A DNA stretch of 21,230 nt from an uncultured Clostridium sp. (GCA_900553865.1 USFC01000019.1:1-21230), one strand, 5' to 3'; numbered from the stretch's first letter, positions 1-8,443 are shown. The notes: generated from the sequence alone by a model not told the origin. Made by a program: numbers and translations.

Positions 1-1613
1 TTTATCATCAAACAGAAGGATTATCTACTCGAATGATTCGTAATGCTGTAAAGCACGCTTTGGCATTATTGCCTGAGCAAGTCAAAGATCCGATTCCTTA
101 TAGCATTCGTATGCAGCACCATCTTTGTGAACTGAGATACGCCTTAGAACAAATCCATTTTCCGGATTCTATGGAATCTAAGGAGATTGCTAAAAAAAGA
201 CTGGTATTTGAGGAACTGTTTACATTACAGTTGGGACTTCTTGAATTAAAATATCGTAAAAAACAGGAAACTTCCCTGCCGCCTTTTATCGATTACAGCA
301 ACGAGTTCTTCCAACTGCTTCCCTTCGCTCCCACCGGCGCACAAAAACGTGCCATTTCAGAGGCAATGGCAGATATGACAAACCCCAAAAATAGAAAACC
401 TATGAGTCGATTGGTGCAAGGCGATGTAGGCTCCGGTAAAACAGCTGTCGCTGCTGCTTTATGTTATTCTGTCATCAAAAATGGCGTGCAGGCAGCATTA
501 ATGGCTCCCACTGAAATTTTAGCGCAACAGCATCATGCATCTATTTCCAATATTTTAAAGGATACGGGTATCTCTGTTGGTCTGTTAACCGGCTCTGTAA
601 CACCTGCCAAAAAAAGAAAACTGCTTGAACAGCTCCAAGATGGTTCCATACAAATGGTAATCGGCACCCATGCGCTTATCAGCGAGACCGTAGCATTCCA
701 AAATCTTGGTCTTGTCATTACAGATGAGCAACATCGTTTTGGGGTAAGGCAAAGAGCGACAATAAGCAAAAAAGGTGAAAATCCAGATGTACTAGTTATG
801 ACTGCAACTCCAATTCCAAGGACTTTGGCTTTAATTTTATATGGAGATTTGGATATATCTATTATAGATGAGCTTCCACCAAACAGAAAGAAAATAGATA
901 CTTTTGCGGTTACCAAATCCATGGAAGAAAGAGTAAATAATTTTATAAGAAAGCAAATAGACGAAGGAAGGCAAGTTTATGTGGTGTGTCCATTGGTAGA
1001 AGAAACCGAAGAAATAGATGCAAAGGCGGTTTTGGAGCTTTCAGAAAAATATAAAAATGAATTATTTAAAAACTATAGAGTTGAATACTTACATGGGAAA
1101 ATGAGGCCAAAAGAAAAAGATGCTATTATGCAAGAGTTCAAAGAAGGAAATATAGATATACTTATTTCAACAACAGTTATAGAAGTTGGCGTTAATGTTC
1201 CAAATGCAAGTATAATGATTGTAGAAAATGCTGAAAGATTTGGTTTAGCACAGCTTCACCAGTTAAGAGGTAGAGTAGGACGTGGAGAGTATAAATCTTA
1301 TTGTATTTTAAAATATAATAGTAAATCTGATGTGGTAAAAAAGAGAATGCAAACTATGCAAGAAACAAATGACGGATTTGTTATTGCAAAAAAAGACTTA
1401 GAGCTTCGTGGGAGTGGGGAATTTTTTGGAACTAAGCAACATGGACTTCCAGAATTTAAAATTGCAAATCTTTTTGAAGATATGCCTATATTAAAATTGG
1501 TACAAAGTTTAGCAATAAAAATTGAACAAGAAGATGCAAAATTAGAACTTAAAAAAAATAAGCCACTAAAAATATTAATAAATAAGAAATTTTCAGGTAG
1601 AATTGAAATCTAA
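1..1613 (+). CDS. recG: ATP-dependent DNA helicase RecG, 5'-truncated by the window edge
   Basis: RecG is a superfamily-2 helicase that regresses stalled forks and processes branched recombination intermediates. The frame is open from base 3 with no start, and the first residues (YHQTEGLSTRM) match the family just after the wedge domain, so about 140-150 N-terminal residues of the usual ~680 are missing. Visible motifs are Walker A GDVGSGKT (near 420-443), the PTEILAQQH motif Ia region, DEQHRFGV (Walker B, near 723), TATPIPRT (motif III), STTVIEVGVNVPNA (motif V), QLRGRVGRG (motif VI) and a normal C-terminus. The first ~750 bases are GC-richer and use CGT/CGA Arg and CTG Leu codons, whereas the rest uses AGA, TTA and ATA like the other genes here. 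The protein still reads as one continuous RecG. This is either a contig-end assembly chimera or a recombinant allele. The product call is very secure; the integrity of the allele is not. Confidence 0.95.
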   Translation, partial: YHQTEGLSTRMIRNAVKHALALLPEQVKDPIPYSIRMQHHLCELRYALEQIHFPDSMESKEIAKKRLVFEELFTLQLGLLELKYRKKQETSLPPFIDYSNEFFQLLPFAPTGAQKRAISEAMADMTNPKNRKPMSRLVQGDVGSGKTAVAAALCYSVIKNGVQAALMAPTEILAQQHHASISNILKDTGISVGLLTGSVTPAKKRKLLEQLQDGSIQMVIGTHALISETVAFQNLGLVITDEQHRFGVRQRATISKKGENPDVLVMTATPIPRTLALILYGDLDISIIDELPPNRKKIDTFAVTKSMEERVNNFIRKQIDEGRQVYVVCPLVEETEEIDAKAVLELSEKYKNELFKNYRVEYLHGKMRPKEKDAIMQEFKEGNIDILISTTVIEVGVNVPNASIMIVENAERFGLAQLHQLRGRVGRGEYKSYCILKYNSKSDVVKKRMQTMQETNDGFVIAKKDLELRGSGEFFGTKQHGLPEFKIANLFEDMPILKLVQSLAIKIEQEDAKLELKKNKPLKILINKKFSGRIEI

Positions 1614-1640
1614 ATTTGTTACATTTTTCTACAAAAAATA

Positions 1641-1669
1641 TTGACATTTACATAAAAACATAATAAGAT
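1641..1669 (+). promoter_or_regulatory. Sigma-A-type promoter for the epimerase-like gene
   Basis: TTGACA at 1641-1646 is a perfect -35 hexamer, 17 bases before TAAGAT at 1664-1669. It lies in the 92-base gap after recG and about 37 bases before the chosen start at 1706. I saw no terminator hairpin between recG and this site. Confidence 0.6.
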
Positions 1670-1705
1670 AATATGGAAAAATGAATGAAAAGGAGAAATA
1701 ATTCT

Positions 1706-2569
1706 ATGCATACTCAAATGTTAACTTCAAAATATGGTGCAGAATTAGTAAGTTTTAAAATAAATGGAGAAGAAAAAGTGCATCAAGGTGAAAATTGTAT
1801 AGATGAAAATGGCAAAGTCTATTGGAAAAGACATTGGCCAGTTCTTTTTCCTAATGTTGGAAAATGCAAAAAAAATCAAACTATTATGAATGGCAGAACC
1901 TATGAAGTTCAACAACATGGTTTTGTAAGAGATATGGAGTTTGAACCATTGACGAAATTGGACAATTTTCATTCTTATATTTTTAGAAGTAATAAAAAAT
2001 TAATAGATAAATATCCATATGAATTTTCTCTAACTGTAACATATAGAACAGACGAAAACAAGCTAACAACAATCTATAAAGTAATAAATGAAGGAGATAC
2101 AGATATGCCATTTGGTATAGGTGGTCATCCTGCTTTTAAAATAGATAGAGAACAATTAGATAAAGGAAATTATTACTTGGAGTTTGAAGAAGATGAAGAA
2201 AAAATTCATTTTTTATACTTGGTAGATGGCCTAATAGGGACAGAATATGCTAAAAATATAATTGTAAATAAAAGAGTAATTCCATTAAATGCTAATTCTT
2301 TTATAAATGACGCTATAATTATGAAAGGACTAAAATCAAATAAAGTAAGTTTAAAAAATGCTGAAAAAACAATACTTACCATGGAATTTACAGGATTCCC
2401 ATATTTGGCTGTTTGGACAAAGCCAAAAGCGCCATTTATTTGCATAGAGCCATGGATGACAACTGCAGATAATGTAAATGGTTCAGGTGTATTTAGGCAA
2501 AAAACAGACATATTATTATTGCCACCAAAGCAAGAATATGAATGTAAGTATACGGTAGAGTTCTTTTAA
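1706..2569 (+). CDS. Aldose 1-epimerase (galactose mutarotase) family protein, LacX-like
   Basis: A 287-residue beta-sandwich protein of the aldose-epimerase/mutarotase superfamily, closest in pattern to the LacX-like branch, which acts on sugars or sugar phosphates whose identity the sequence does not show. Conserved elements are HGFVRD (His71, Arg75, Asp76), GGHPAF (His141, the usual catalytic acid) and CIEPW with Glu248 as the likely catalytic base, followed by TTADNVNGSG. I start it at ATG 1706 because AAGGAG at 1690-1695 sits 10 bases before it; the in-frame ATG at 1685 is covered by that ribosome binding site and adds only MKRRNNS. There is no signal peptide, so it is cytoplasmic. It has its own promoter and is followed after 42 bases by a small membrane-protein gene. 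The family is secure and the substrate unknown. Confidence 0.88.
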   Translation: MHTQMLTSKYGAELVSFKINGEEKVHQGENCIDENGKVYWKRHWPVLFPNVGKCKKNQTIMNGRTYEVQQHGFVRDMEFEPLTKLDNFHSYIFRSNKKLIDKYPYEFSLTVTYRTDENKLTTIYKVINEGDTDMPFGIGGHPAFKIDREQLDKGNYYLEFEEDEEKIHFLYLVDGLIGTEYAKNIIVNKRVIPLNANSFINDAIIMKGLKSNKVSLKNAEKTILTMEFTGFPYLAVWTKPKAPFICIEPWMTTADNVNGSGVFRQKTDILLLPPKQEYECKYTVEFF

Positions 2570-2611
2570 AGGCGTATGAAAAAGAAAAAAAGAGTTCGGA
2601 TGTGAGGAAAA

Positions 2612-2812
2612 ATGGAAATAATGAAGGTAATAGGCATTTTAGTAGGAATGCTAATGGCAATGCTAGGTGTTATAATGATATATGACGCAAGAAAAGAAAC
2701 AAAGAAATTCTTTAGCTTTTTTGATCAAAATGAAGGGGCTAAATGGTTTAAAATAGCAGGATTTTTGCTATTTATATTAGGATTTATATTAGTTTTTTTT
2801 CTTAAATTTTAA
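2612..2812 (+). CDS. Small membrane protein, two predicted transmembrane helices, unknown function
   Basis: A 66-residue protein I do not recognise. Residues about 4-23 (VIGILVGMLMAMLGVIMI) and about 46-65 (FKIAGFLLFILGFILVFF) are hydrophobic helices. The loop between them is charged (DARKETKK...DQNEGAK), giving a hairpin topology. GAGG at 2604-2607 precedes the ATG by 4 bases; an alternative start at codon 4 (2621) lies 13 bases from the same site. It lies between the epimerase-like gene and valS, co-directional with both, with 42 and 52 base gaps, so cotranscription is likely. Its ribosome binding site and clear two-helix pattern argue that it is a real gene. Confidence 0.65.
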   Translation: MEIMKVIGILVGMLMAMLGVIMIYDARKETKKFFSFFDQNEGAKWFKIAGFLLFILGFILVFFLKF

Positions 2813-2864
2813 GATAAGTAAAAAATAGAAATGAAAGAGTAAGAACTTAAGAGGAGGAAAAAAT

Positions 2865-5546
2865 ATGTGTAAACATGAATTAGAAGGAAAATATAACCCA
2901 AGAAATTTTGAAGAAGAGTTATATGAAATGTGGGAGAAAAATGGATATTTTAAGCCATCAGAGGATAGAACAAAAATACCATATACAATAGTTATTCCAC
3001 CACCAAATATTACAGGAAAGCTTCATATGGGTCATGCTTTAGATGAAACAATTCAAGATATATTAATTAGATATAAAAGAATGCAAGGTTTTAATGCTTT
3101 ATGGCTACCTGGAACAGACCATGCTGCAATTGCAACAGAAGCTAAAATAGTTGCAAAAATGAAAGAAGCTGGAATTACAAAAGAAGATATAGGAAGAGAA
3201 GGTTTCTTAGAAAGAGCATGGGATTGGAAAAAAGAATATGGAAGCACAATTGTAAATCAAATTAAAAAATTAGGATGTTCTTGCGATTGGTCAAGAGAAA
3301 GATTTACAATGGATGAAGGTCTATCTGAAGCTGTTAAATATGTATTTATAAAACTTTATAGAGAAGGATTAATTTATAAAGGAAAAAGAATGATAAACTG
3401 GTGCCCATATTGCAATACTTCTATATCAGATGCAGAAGTTGAATATGAAGAAGAACCAACACATTTATGGCATATTCGTTATAAAGTAAAAGACGAAGAC
3501 AGATATATTATAGTTGCAACAACAAGACCAGAAACAATGCTTGGAGATACAGGGGTTGCAGTCCATCCAGATGATGAAAGATATAAAGATTTAGTTGGAA
3601 AAACAGTTGTACTTCCAATAATGAACAAAGAAATACCAATTATAGCAGACCCATTTGTTGAAAAAGAATTTGGTACAGGAGCAGTTAAACTAACACCAGC
3701 TCATGACCCAAATGACTATCAAGCAGCATTAACTCATAACTTAGAAATCATAGAAGTATTTGACGAAAACTTTAAAATGGGAAATCTAGTACCAGAATAT
3801 GCTGGAATGGATTTATTAGAAGCTAGACAAAAAATAGTTGAAAAATTAGAGCAACTAGGAGATTTAGTAAAAATTGAAGATTACACACATAATGTAGGAA
3901 AATGTTATAGATGCCATAATACTATAGAGCCACATATTTCAGAGCAATGGTTTGTAAAAATGGAACCTTTAGCAAAACCTGCAAATGAAGCAGTAAGAAG
4001 CGGAAAAGTAAGATTTATACCTTCAAAATATGATAAAACATATTTTGCGTGGATGGATAATGTAAAAGATTGGTGTATTTCAAGACAATTATGGTGGGGA
4101 CATAGAATACCAGCATATTATTGTGAAGATTGCAATGAAATGATGGTAGAAGAAAACGCACCAGAAAAATGTAGTAAATGTGGTAGCACACATATTCACC
4201 AAGACGAAGATACCTTAGATACGTGGTTTAGTTCTGCATTATGGCCATTCTCAACCTTAGGTTGGCCAGAGCAAACAGAAGAGTTTAAATATTTTTATCC
4301 AACTTCAACTTTAGTTACAGGATATGATATCATATTCTTCTGGGTAGCAAGAATGATATTTTCTGGAATAAAACAAACAGGAGAAGTACCATTTAAAGAT
4401 GTTCTAATTCATGGAATAGTACGTGATAGCCAAGGAAGAAAAATGTCTAAATCCTTAGGAAACGGAATAGACCCATTAGAAATAATTTCTAAATATGGTG
4501 CAGATAGTTTACGTTTTTCTTTAATATATGGAATTTCAGCAGGAAATGACATAAGATATATGCCAGAAAAATTAGAGCAAGCATCAAACTTTGCAAATAA
4601 AATATGGAATGCAGCTAAGTTTATAACCATGAACTGTGTACCAGATGAAGAAGTTATAAAATACCATGAAGACAACTACAACAGAACTACACACACATGG
4701 AAAGAAAATTCTTTAAACATAGAAGACAAATGGATAATAAACAAACTAAACAGATTAGTAGGAGAAGTATCAACTAACATAGACAATTATGACCTAGGCG
4801 TAGCTCTTCAAAAAATATATGATTTCATATGGAATGAATTTTGTGACTGGTATATAGAAATGGTAAAAGACAGACTATATAGCGAAAATCATGAAGAAAA
4901 AGTAAAAGTTTGCTACGTATTAGACTATGTATTTGGTATAGCAATGAAATTATTACATCCATTTATGCCATTTATAACAACTAAAATAGATAAAAGTTTA
5001 GTAAGATACAATGATAAAGAATTAATGCTTTCAAATTGGCCAAAACAAAAAGAAAATTTAGACTATAAAAAAGAAGAAGAGATAGTAGAAAAATTAAAAG
5101 AAATAATAGTAGGAATAAGAAATGTAAGAAACAATATGAATATACATCCTTCTAAAAAATCTAAATTGATTTTTGTAACAGAAAAATATGGAAAAGAAAT
5201 AAAAGAAAGTGAAACTTTCTTGAAAAAGTTAGGTTTTGGAACACAAATAGAAGTGGAAAGCAAAAAAGTAGAACTTGAAGAAGAAAGCTCTTCTGTAAGA
5301 ACCGAAGGAATAGAAGTAATAATTCCACTTGGAGATTTAATAGATAAAGAAGCAGAAAAATTAAGGCTAGAAGAAGAAATAAAGAAATTAACAAGTGAAG
5401 TAGAAAGAGCAACAAAAATGCTTGCAAACCCTGGCTTTGTAGCAAAAGCACCAGAAGCTAAAATAAATGAAGAAAAAGAAAAACTAGCAAAATACGAAAG
5501 CTTATTACAAACAGCCAAAGAAAGCTTAAATAACCTAAAAATTTAA
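2865..5546 (+). CDS. valS: Valine-tRNA ligase
   Basis: Class I aminoacyl-tRNA synthetase that charges tRNA-Val with valine and hydrolyses mischarged threonine. At 893 residues it is the normal length. The HIGH-type motif is HMGH at 54-57 within PPPNITGKLHMGHAL. The CP1 editing domain carries TTRPETMLGDTGVAVHP. Two cysteine pairs of zinc-ribbon type follow (CYRCH, then CEDC...CSKC), and KMSKS is at 526-530. The anticodon-binding domain is followed by a Lys/Glu-rich C-terminal coiled-coil arm from about residue 820. The start is fixed by GGAGG just upstream of ATG 2865. Only 52 bases separate it from the preceding gene, so there is no room for a T-box leader; transcription probably comes from upstream. 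A hairpin with a T tract follows directly. Confidence 0.98.
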   Translation: MCKHELEGKYNPRNFEEELYEMWEKNGYFKPSEDRTKIPYTIVIPPPNITGKLHMGHALDETIQDILIRYKRMQGFNALWLPGTDHAAIATEAKIVAKMKEAGITKEDIGREGFLERAWDWKKEYGSTIVNQIKKLGCSCDWSRERFTMDEGLSEAVKYVFIKLYREGLIYKGKRMINWCPYCNTSISDAEVEYEEEPTHLWHIRYKVKDEDRYIIVATTRPETMLGDTGVAVHPDDERYKDLVGKTVVLPIMNKEIPIIADPFVEKEFGTGAVKLTPAHDPNDYQAALTHNLEIIEVFDENFKMGNLVPEYAGMDLLEARQKIVEKLEQLGDLVKIEDYTHNVGKCYRCHNTIEPHISEQWFVKMEPLAKPANEAVRSGKVRFIPSKYDKTYFAWMDNVKDWCISRQLWWGHRIPAYYCEDCNEMMVEENAPEKCSKCGSTHIHQDEDTLDTWFSSALWPFSTLGWPEQTEEFKYFYPTSTLVTGYDIIFFWVARMIFSGIKQTGEVPFKDVLIHGIVRDSQGRKMSKSLGNGIDPLEIISKYGADSLRFSLIYGISAGNDIRYMPEKLEQASNFANKIWNAAKFITMNCVPDEEVIKYHEDNYNRTTHTWKENSLNIEDKWIINKLNRLVGEVSTNIDNYDLGVALQKIYDFIWNEFCDWYIEMVKDRLYSENHEEKVKVCYVLDYVFGIAMKLLHPFMPFITTKIDKSLVRYNDKELMLSNWPKQKENLDYKKEEEIVEKLKEIIVGIRNVRNNMNIHPSKKSKLIFVTEKYGKEIKESETFLKKLGFGTQIEVESKKVELEEESSSVRTEGIEVIIPLGDLIDKEAEKLRLEEEIKKLTSEVERATKMLANPGFVAKAPEAKINEEKEKLAKYESLLQTAKESLNNLKI

Positions 5547-5548
5547 AA

Positions 5549-5590
5549 AAATGACGCATTGGGAACGTTTCCTTTTGCGTCATTTCTTTT
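5549..5590 (+). terminator. Rho-independent-type terminator of valS, also REP-like
   Basis: A perfect 10-bp inverted repeat (AAATGACGCA at 5549-5558, TGCGTCATTT at 5576-5585) starts two bases after the valS stop and is followed by CTTTTT. The loop itself contains the near-palindrome GGGAACGTTTCC. The TGACGCA/TGCGTCA arms recur at 11201-11249 inside addA, and GACGC/GCGTC ends recur at 19959-19990, so this hairpin looks like a member of a dispersed family used as a terminator. Confidence 0.75.
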
Positions 5591-5641
5591 TAGTACTCCT
5601 TTGGGACGTTTCCATTTGGTTAATCTGTCCCTTTTGGTACA
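5591..5641 (+). repeat. REP-like repeat copy, GGGACGTTTCC type
   Basis: GGGAC at 5593-5597 can pair with GTCCC at 5627-5631. The segment GGACGTTTCCATTTGGTTAA is repeated with a single mismatch at 9348-9367, and both copies end in TTGGTACA. The reverse complement of 11201-11249 shares the GGACGTTTC...ATCTGTCCCTTTTG skeleton. No coding potential. Confidence 0.6.
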
Positions 5642-5686
5642 TTTTCTTATTTTTTTATTCTAATATTTAACTCCTAAATTTAAAAA

Positions 5687-5724
5687 TTTGTCGAAAACTT
5701 CCTAAAAATCGTCAAAACTTCCTA
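5687..5724 (+). promoter_or_regulatory. Two tandem Spo0A-box-like sites upstream of the spoIIA operon
   Basis: TTTGTCGAA at 5687-5695 matches the known 0A box in its TTTGTCRAA orientation. A second site, ATCGTCAAA at 5708-5716, lies 21 bases downstream, and both run into the same tail (AAAACTTCCTA), making an imperfect direct repeat spaced by about two helical turns. The sites lie 20-50 bases upstream of the -35 element at 5735. By analogy with Bacillus and Clostridium, phosphorylated Spo0A would activate spoIIAA here. The match is visible; binding is inferred. Confidence 0.6.
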
Positions 5725-5734
5725 TATTTCACTC

Positions 5735-5763
5735 TTGGAAAAATATGGAAAATAAAATATAAT
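5735..5763 (+). promoter_or_regulatory. Promoter of the spoIIAA-spoIIAB-sigF operon
   Basis: TTGGAA at 5735-5740 lies 17 bases before a perfect TATAAT at 5758-5763, 38 bases before the spoIIAA start. The shape is that of a sigma-A promoter; I could not make out a convincing sigma-H site. The tandem 0A-like boxes lie just upstream. Confidence 0.65.
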
Positions 5764-5800
5764 AGTAAAAAACAAAAGAAGAAAAAAGGAGGGAAATAAG

Positions 5801-6115
5801 TTGAATATTAGTTACGACAAAAAGGACAAGCTACTTTTGCTAGAAATAACCGAAGAAATAGACCACCATGAAGTGGAAAAATTAAGGAGGAAAGCGGATA
5901 ATGAAATTACTAGATATATGCCGAGAAAAGTTGTATTTGATTTTGGTAATGTGGAGTTTATGGATAGTGCAGGAATAGGAATGGTGCTTGGAAGATATAA
6001 AATGATGAAAATGTTAGGTGGAGATTTAGAGATAATAAATGTTTCTCATACCTTAAAAAAAATATTTGAAATGAGCGGAATAACAAAAATATGTAAAATT
6101 AAGGAGGCAAGTTGA
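5801..6115 (+). CDS. spoIIAA: Anti-sigma F factor antagonist SpoIIAA
   Basis: A STAS-domain protein of 104 residues that, when dephosphorylated, binds SpoIIAB and frees sigma F in the forespore. The signature [13 protein letters not shown] contains Ser56, the equivalent of the Bacillus Ser58 phosphorylated by SpoIIAB. The start is TTG at 5801, with GGAGGG at 5788-5793 seven bases upstream; no ATG gives a full-length STAS domain. It is first in an operon with spoIIAB, whose TTG start overlaps its TGA stop. Confidence 0.95.
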   Translation: MNISYDKKDKLLLLEITEEIDHHEVEKLRRKADNEITRYMPRKVVFDFGNVEFMDSAGIGMVLGRYKMMKMLGGDLEIINVSHTLKKIFEMSGITKICKIKEAS

Positions 6116-6570
6116 CCAAAATGAAAGGAATATATGAAAACGAAATGCAATTAAAATTTATTAGTAAATCTAATAATGAAGCATTTGCAAGAATAAGTGT
6201 GGCAGCATTTGTAGCACAATTGGACCCTACTGTAGAAGAAATTTCAGATATAAAAACGGCGGTATCTGAAGCTGTTACAAATAGTATTATACATGGCTAT
6301 GAAGATTCAGAAGGAGAGGTAATAGTAAATTGTAAGATAAGTGGGGAAACAATAACTATAGAAGTTTCAGATTCAGGAAAGGGAATAGAAAATATAGAAG
6401 AAGCACGAAAACCACTATATACATCTAAGCCTAATTTAGAGCGTTCAGGAATGGGCTTTACTATTATGGAAAGTTTTATGGATGAAATGAAAATAGAATC
6501 AATTGTTGGGCTAGGAACAAAGGTAACAATGAAAAAAACAATAAAAAAAGATGAAGTAGAAAATATATAA
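6112..6570 (+). CDS. spoIIAB: Anti-sigma F factor / serine kinase SpoIIAB
   Basis: A GHKL-fold kinase that binds sigma F and phosphorylates SpoIIAA. The N box ([15 protein letters not shown], about residues 50-64, with Glu53 and Asn57), the G1 box DSGKGI (87-92) and the G2 box RSGMGF (111-116) are all intact. Length is 152 residues, close to the Bacillus protein. The TTG at 6112 overlaps the spoIIAA stop codon and lies 4 bases after GGAGG (6103-6107); the alternative ATG at 6121 is 13 bases away and would give a start closer to Bacillus SpoIIAB, so the exact start is open. The overlap implies translational coupling with its partner. Confidence 0.95.
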   Translation: MTKMKGIYENEMQLKFISKSNNEAFARISVAAFVAQLDPTVEEISDIKTAVSEAVTNSIIHGYEDSEGEVIVNCKISGETITIEVSDSGKGIENIEEARKPLYTSKPNLERSGMGFTIMESFMDEMKIESIVGLGTKVTMKKTIKKDEVENI

Positions 6571-6636
6571 ATTAAAAGAAAAAATAGATGGAATCCCAAT
6601 AATATAAATTTAATTTGAAATAAAGGGAGTCATCAA

Positions 6637-7362
6637 ATGGTGATATATGAAAATAATATAGAAGATATTATAGAGGCGCAAAATGGGAACCAAGAAAAGA
6701 TGACAAAATTGGTAGAAGAAAATAATGGACTTATATGGAGCATTGTAAGAAGGTTCAAAGATAGAGGATATGAGTTAGAAGATTTATATCAAATTGGAAG
6801 CATAGGATTTATAAAATCTATAAAAAGGTTTAATACTTCTTTTGAAGTTAAGCTTTCTACATATGCTGTGCCATATATATTAGGTGAAATTAAGCGCTTT
6901 ATAAGAGATGATGGAAGTGTAAAAATAAGCCGTAGTATAAAAGACTTGGCTGTGAAAATAAAAGACATACAAAAAAAGTATATGGTGGAAACAGGGCAGG
7001 AAATAACTATAATGGAAATTGCAAAGCAGCTAAAAGTTCAAAAGGAAGATGTAGCAATTGCATTAGATTCACTAAAGCCAACAGTTTCTATTTATGATGA
7101 CAGCTATACAAATGATGAAAGTGGAATAGCATTTATAGATACACTAAGCACAAATGTAGATGAAGCGGAAAAACTTGCTAACAGATTAACAATAAAAGAA
7201 ATGATAAAAAAGTTAGAAGGTAGAGAAAAAGAAGTAATAATGCTTAGATATTATAAAAGTAAAACACAAATAGAAGTGGCTAAAATATTAGGAATTAGCC
7301 AAGTTCAAGTTTCAAGAATTGAAAAGAAAGTTTTAAATTCCATGAAGTTAAAATTAGCATAA
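6637..7362 (+). CDS. sigF: RNA polymerase sigma-F factor, forespore
   Basis: A 241-residue sigma-70 family factor with region 2 (DLYQIGSIGFIKSIKRF, STYAVPYILGEIKRFIRDDG), region 3 (VKISRSIKDLAVKI) and region 4 with its helix-turn-helix (KTQIEVAKILGISQVQVSRIEKK). Sequence alone does not cleanly separate sigma F from the related sigma G, but its place directly after spoIIAA-spoIIAB settles it. GGGAG at 6625-6629 is 7 bases before ATG 6637. A 66-base gap follows spoIIAB without a visible terminator, so the operon continues. It would direct early forespore transcription, including spoIIQ downstream. Confidence 0.95.
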   Translation: MVIYENNIEDIIEAQNGNQEKMTKLVEENNGLIWSIVRRFKDRGYELEDLYQIGSIGFIKSIKRFNTSFEVKLSTYAVPYILGEIKRFIRDDGSVKISRSIKDLAVKIKDIQKKYMVETGQEITIMEIAKQLKVQKEDVAIALDSLKPTVSIYDDSYTNDESGIAFIDTLSTNVDEAEKLANRLTIKEMIKKLEGREKEVIMLRYYKSKTQIEVAKILGISQVQVSRIEKKVLNSMKLKLA

Positions 7363-7382
7363 ATATTAGGAGAAGTTTATAT

Positions 7383-8393
7383 ATGAAAAAGATTTTAGCG
7401 TATGTTTTAATATTTGTATTAGTGTGCTTTTTAATTCCAGTAGTACTTACCAAAAAAACAGGGAAACAGGTAAATACAAATATATATGTAAATGAGCAAA
7501 ATAACAGCGAAGTGGCAGAAAATACAGCAGAATACAATTATAATAAATATAATACCATTAAATTGCTACATACTAAAACACAAGAAATAGAGGAAATAAA
7601 ATTGGATGAATATTTATATGGAGTAGTATCTGCCGAAATGCCAGCAAGTTTTGAAAAAGAAGCACTAAAGGCACAAGCTGTGGTTGCAAGAACCTATACA
7701 ATATATAAAATAGAAAATAATGAGGGAAAACATGGAGAAGCAAATATTTGTGATGATTCAGGCTGCTGTCAAGCTTGGATTTCAAAAGAAGATAGATTTA
7801 CTAAATGGGAAGAAGCCTCAAGGGAAGCAAATTGGAACAAAATTGTAGAAGCGGTAGAAAGTACAAAGGGAAAATATATTACATATGAAGGAAAGCCTAT
7901 TAATGCATTTTTTCATTCAAATAGTGGAGGAAAAACAGAAACAACTTTAAATGTGTGGGGAGGAAGTGGTTACCCATATTTGCAATCTGTTTCAACATCA
8001 GGAGAAGATGCATACACACAATATAAATCTGAGGTGACGTTGACTAAAGAAGGATTTATAAATAAGATAAAAGAAAAATATTCAGATTTTGAAATAGATT
8101 TTAATGATGAAAAATGTATTTCAATTTTAGAATACACAGAAGGAAACAGAGTAAAGAAAATAAGAATAGGAAATAAGGAATTTTCTGGTGTAGAAATAAG
8201 AACACTAATTGGACTAAAGTCAGCTAATTTTAATATAGAAATAAAGGGAGATAATATTTATTTTTCAGTAGTAGGCTATGGACATGGTGTTGGTATGAGC
8301 CAAACAGGAGCAGATAGCATGGCAAAAGCAGGGAAAAATTATGAAGAAATAATAAAACATTTTTATACAGGAGTTGAAATATCTAATATATAA
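7383..8393 (+). CDS. spoIID: Stage II sporulation protein D, lytic transglycosylase
   Basis: SpoIID cuts septal peptidoglycan in the mother cell during engulfment, working with SpoIIM and SpoIIP, neither of which is in this window. Residues about 4-22 form the N-terminal membrane anchor. The conserved block LDEYLYGVVSAEMPASFEKEALKAQA follows in shorter pieces, with Glu85 the likely catalytic residue. The zinc-site-type cysteines ICDDSGCC (Cys123, Cys128, Cys129) and the C-terminal GYGHGVGMSQTGA motif are present. The 336-residue length is normal. AGGAGA at 7368-7373 precedes ATG 7383, only 20 bases after sigF. In known spore formers spoIID is transcribed by sigma E in the mother cell, so a separate promoter is expected; I could not identify it. 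Confidence 0.95.
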   Translation: MKKILAYVLIFVLVCFLIPVVLTKKTGKQVNTNIYVNEQNNSEVAENTAEYNYNKYNTIKLLHTKTQEIEEIKLDEYLYGVVSAEMPASFEKEALKAQAVVARTYTIYKIENNEGKHGEANICDDSGCCQAWISKEDRFTKWEEASREANWNKIVEAVESTKGKYITYEGKPINAFFHSNSGGKTETTLNVWGGSGYPYLQSVSTSGEDAYTQYKSEVTLTKEGFINKIKEKYSDFEIDFNDEKCISILEYTEGNRVKKIRIGNKEFSGVEIRTLIGLKSANFNIEIKGDNIYFSVVGYGHGVGMSQTGADSMAKAGKNYEEIIKHFYTGVEISNI

Positions 8394-8443
8394 GAATTTT
8401 AGAGGGAAAATTTATAAAATATAATATTAAAAATAATAGAATT

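Noticed and set aside
2813..2864. Possible T-box leader for valS
   Set aside because: Only 52 bases separate valS from the previous gene and no specifier stem or T-box sequence is visible.
5063..5518. Reverse-strand open frames opposite valS and other genes
   Set aside because: They lie opposite well-supported genes, are rich in Leu/Phe/Ser as expected for the complement of AAA/GAA-rich codons, and match no family I know.
6637..7362. Assignment as sigma G instead of sigma F
   Set aside because: The two are similar, but the gene directly follows spoIIAA-spoIIAB, which fixes it as sigF.
8394..8420. Terminator after spoIID (AATTTT/AAAATT)
   Set aside because: The six-base stem is all A/T and there is no following T tract.
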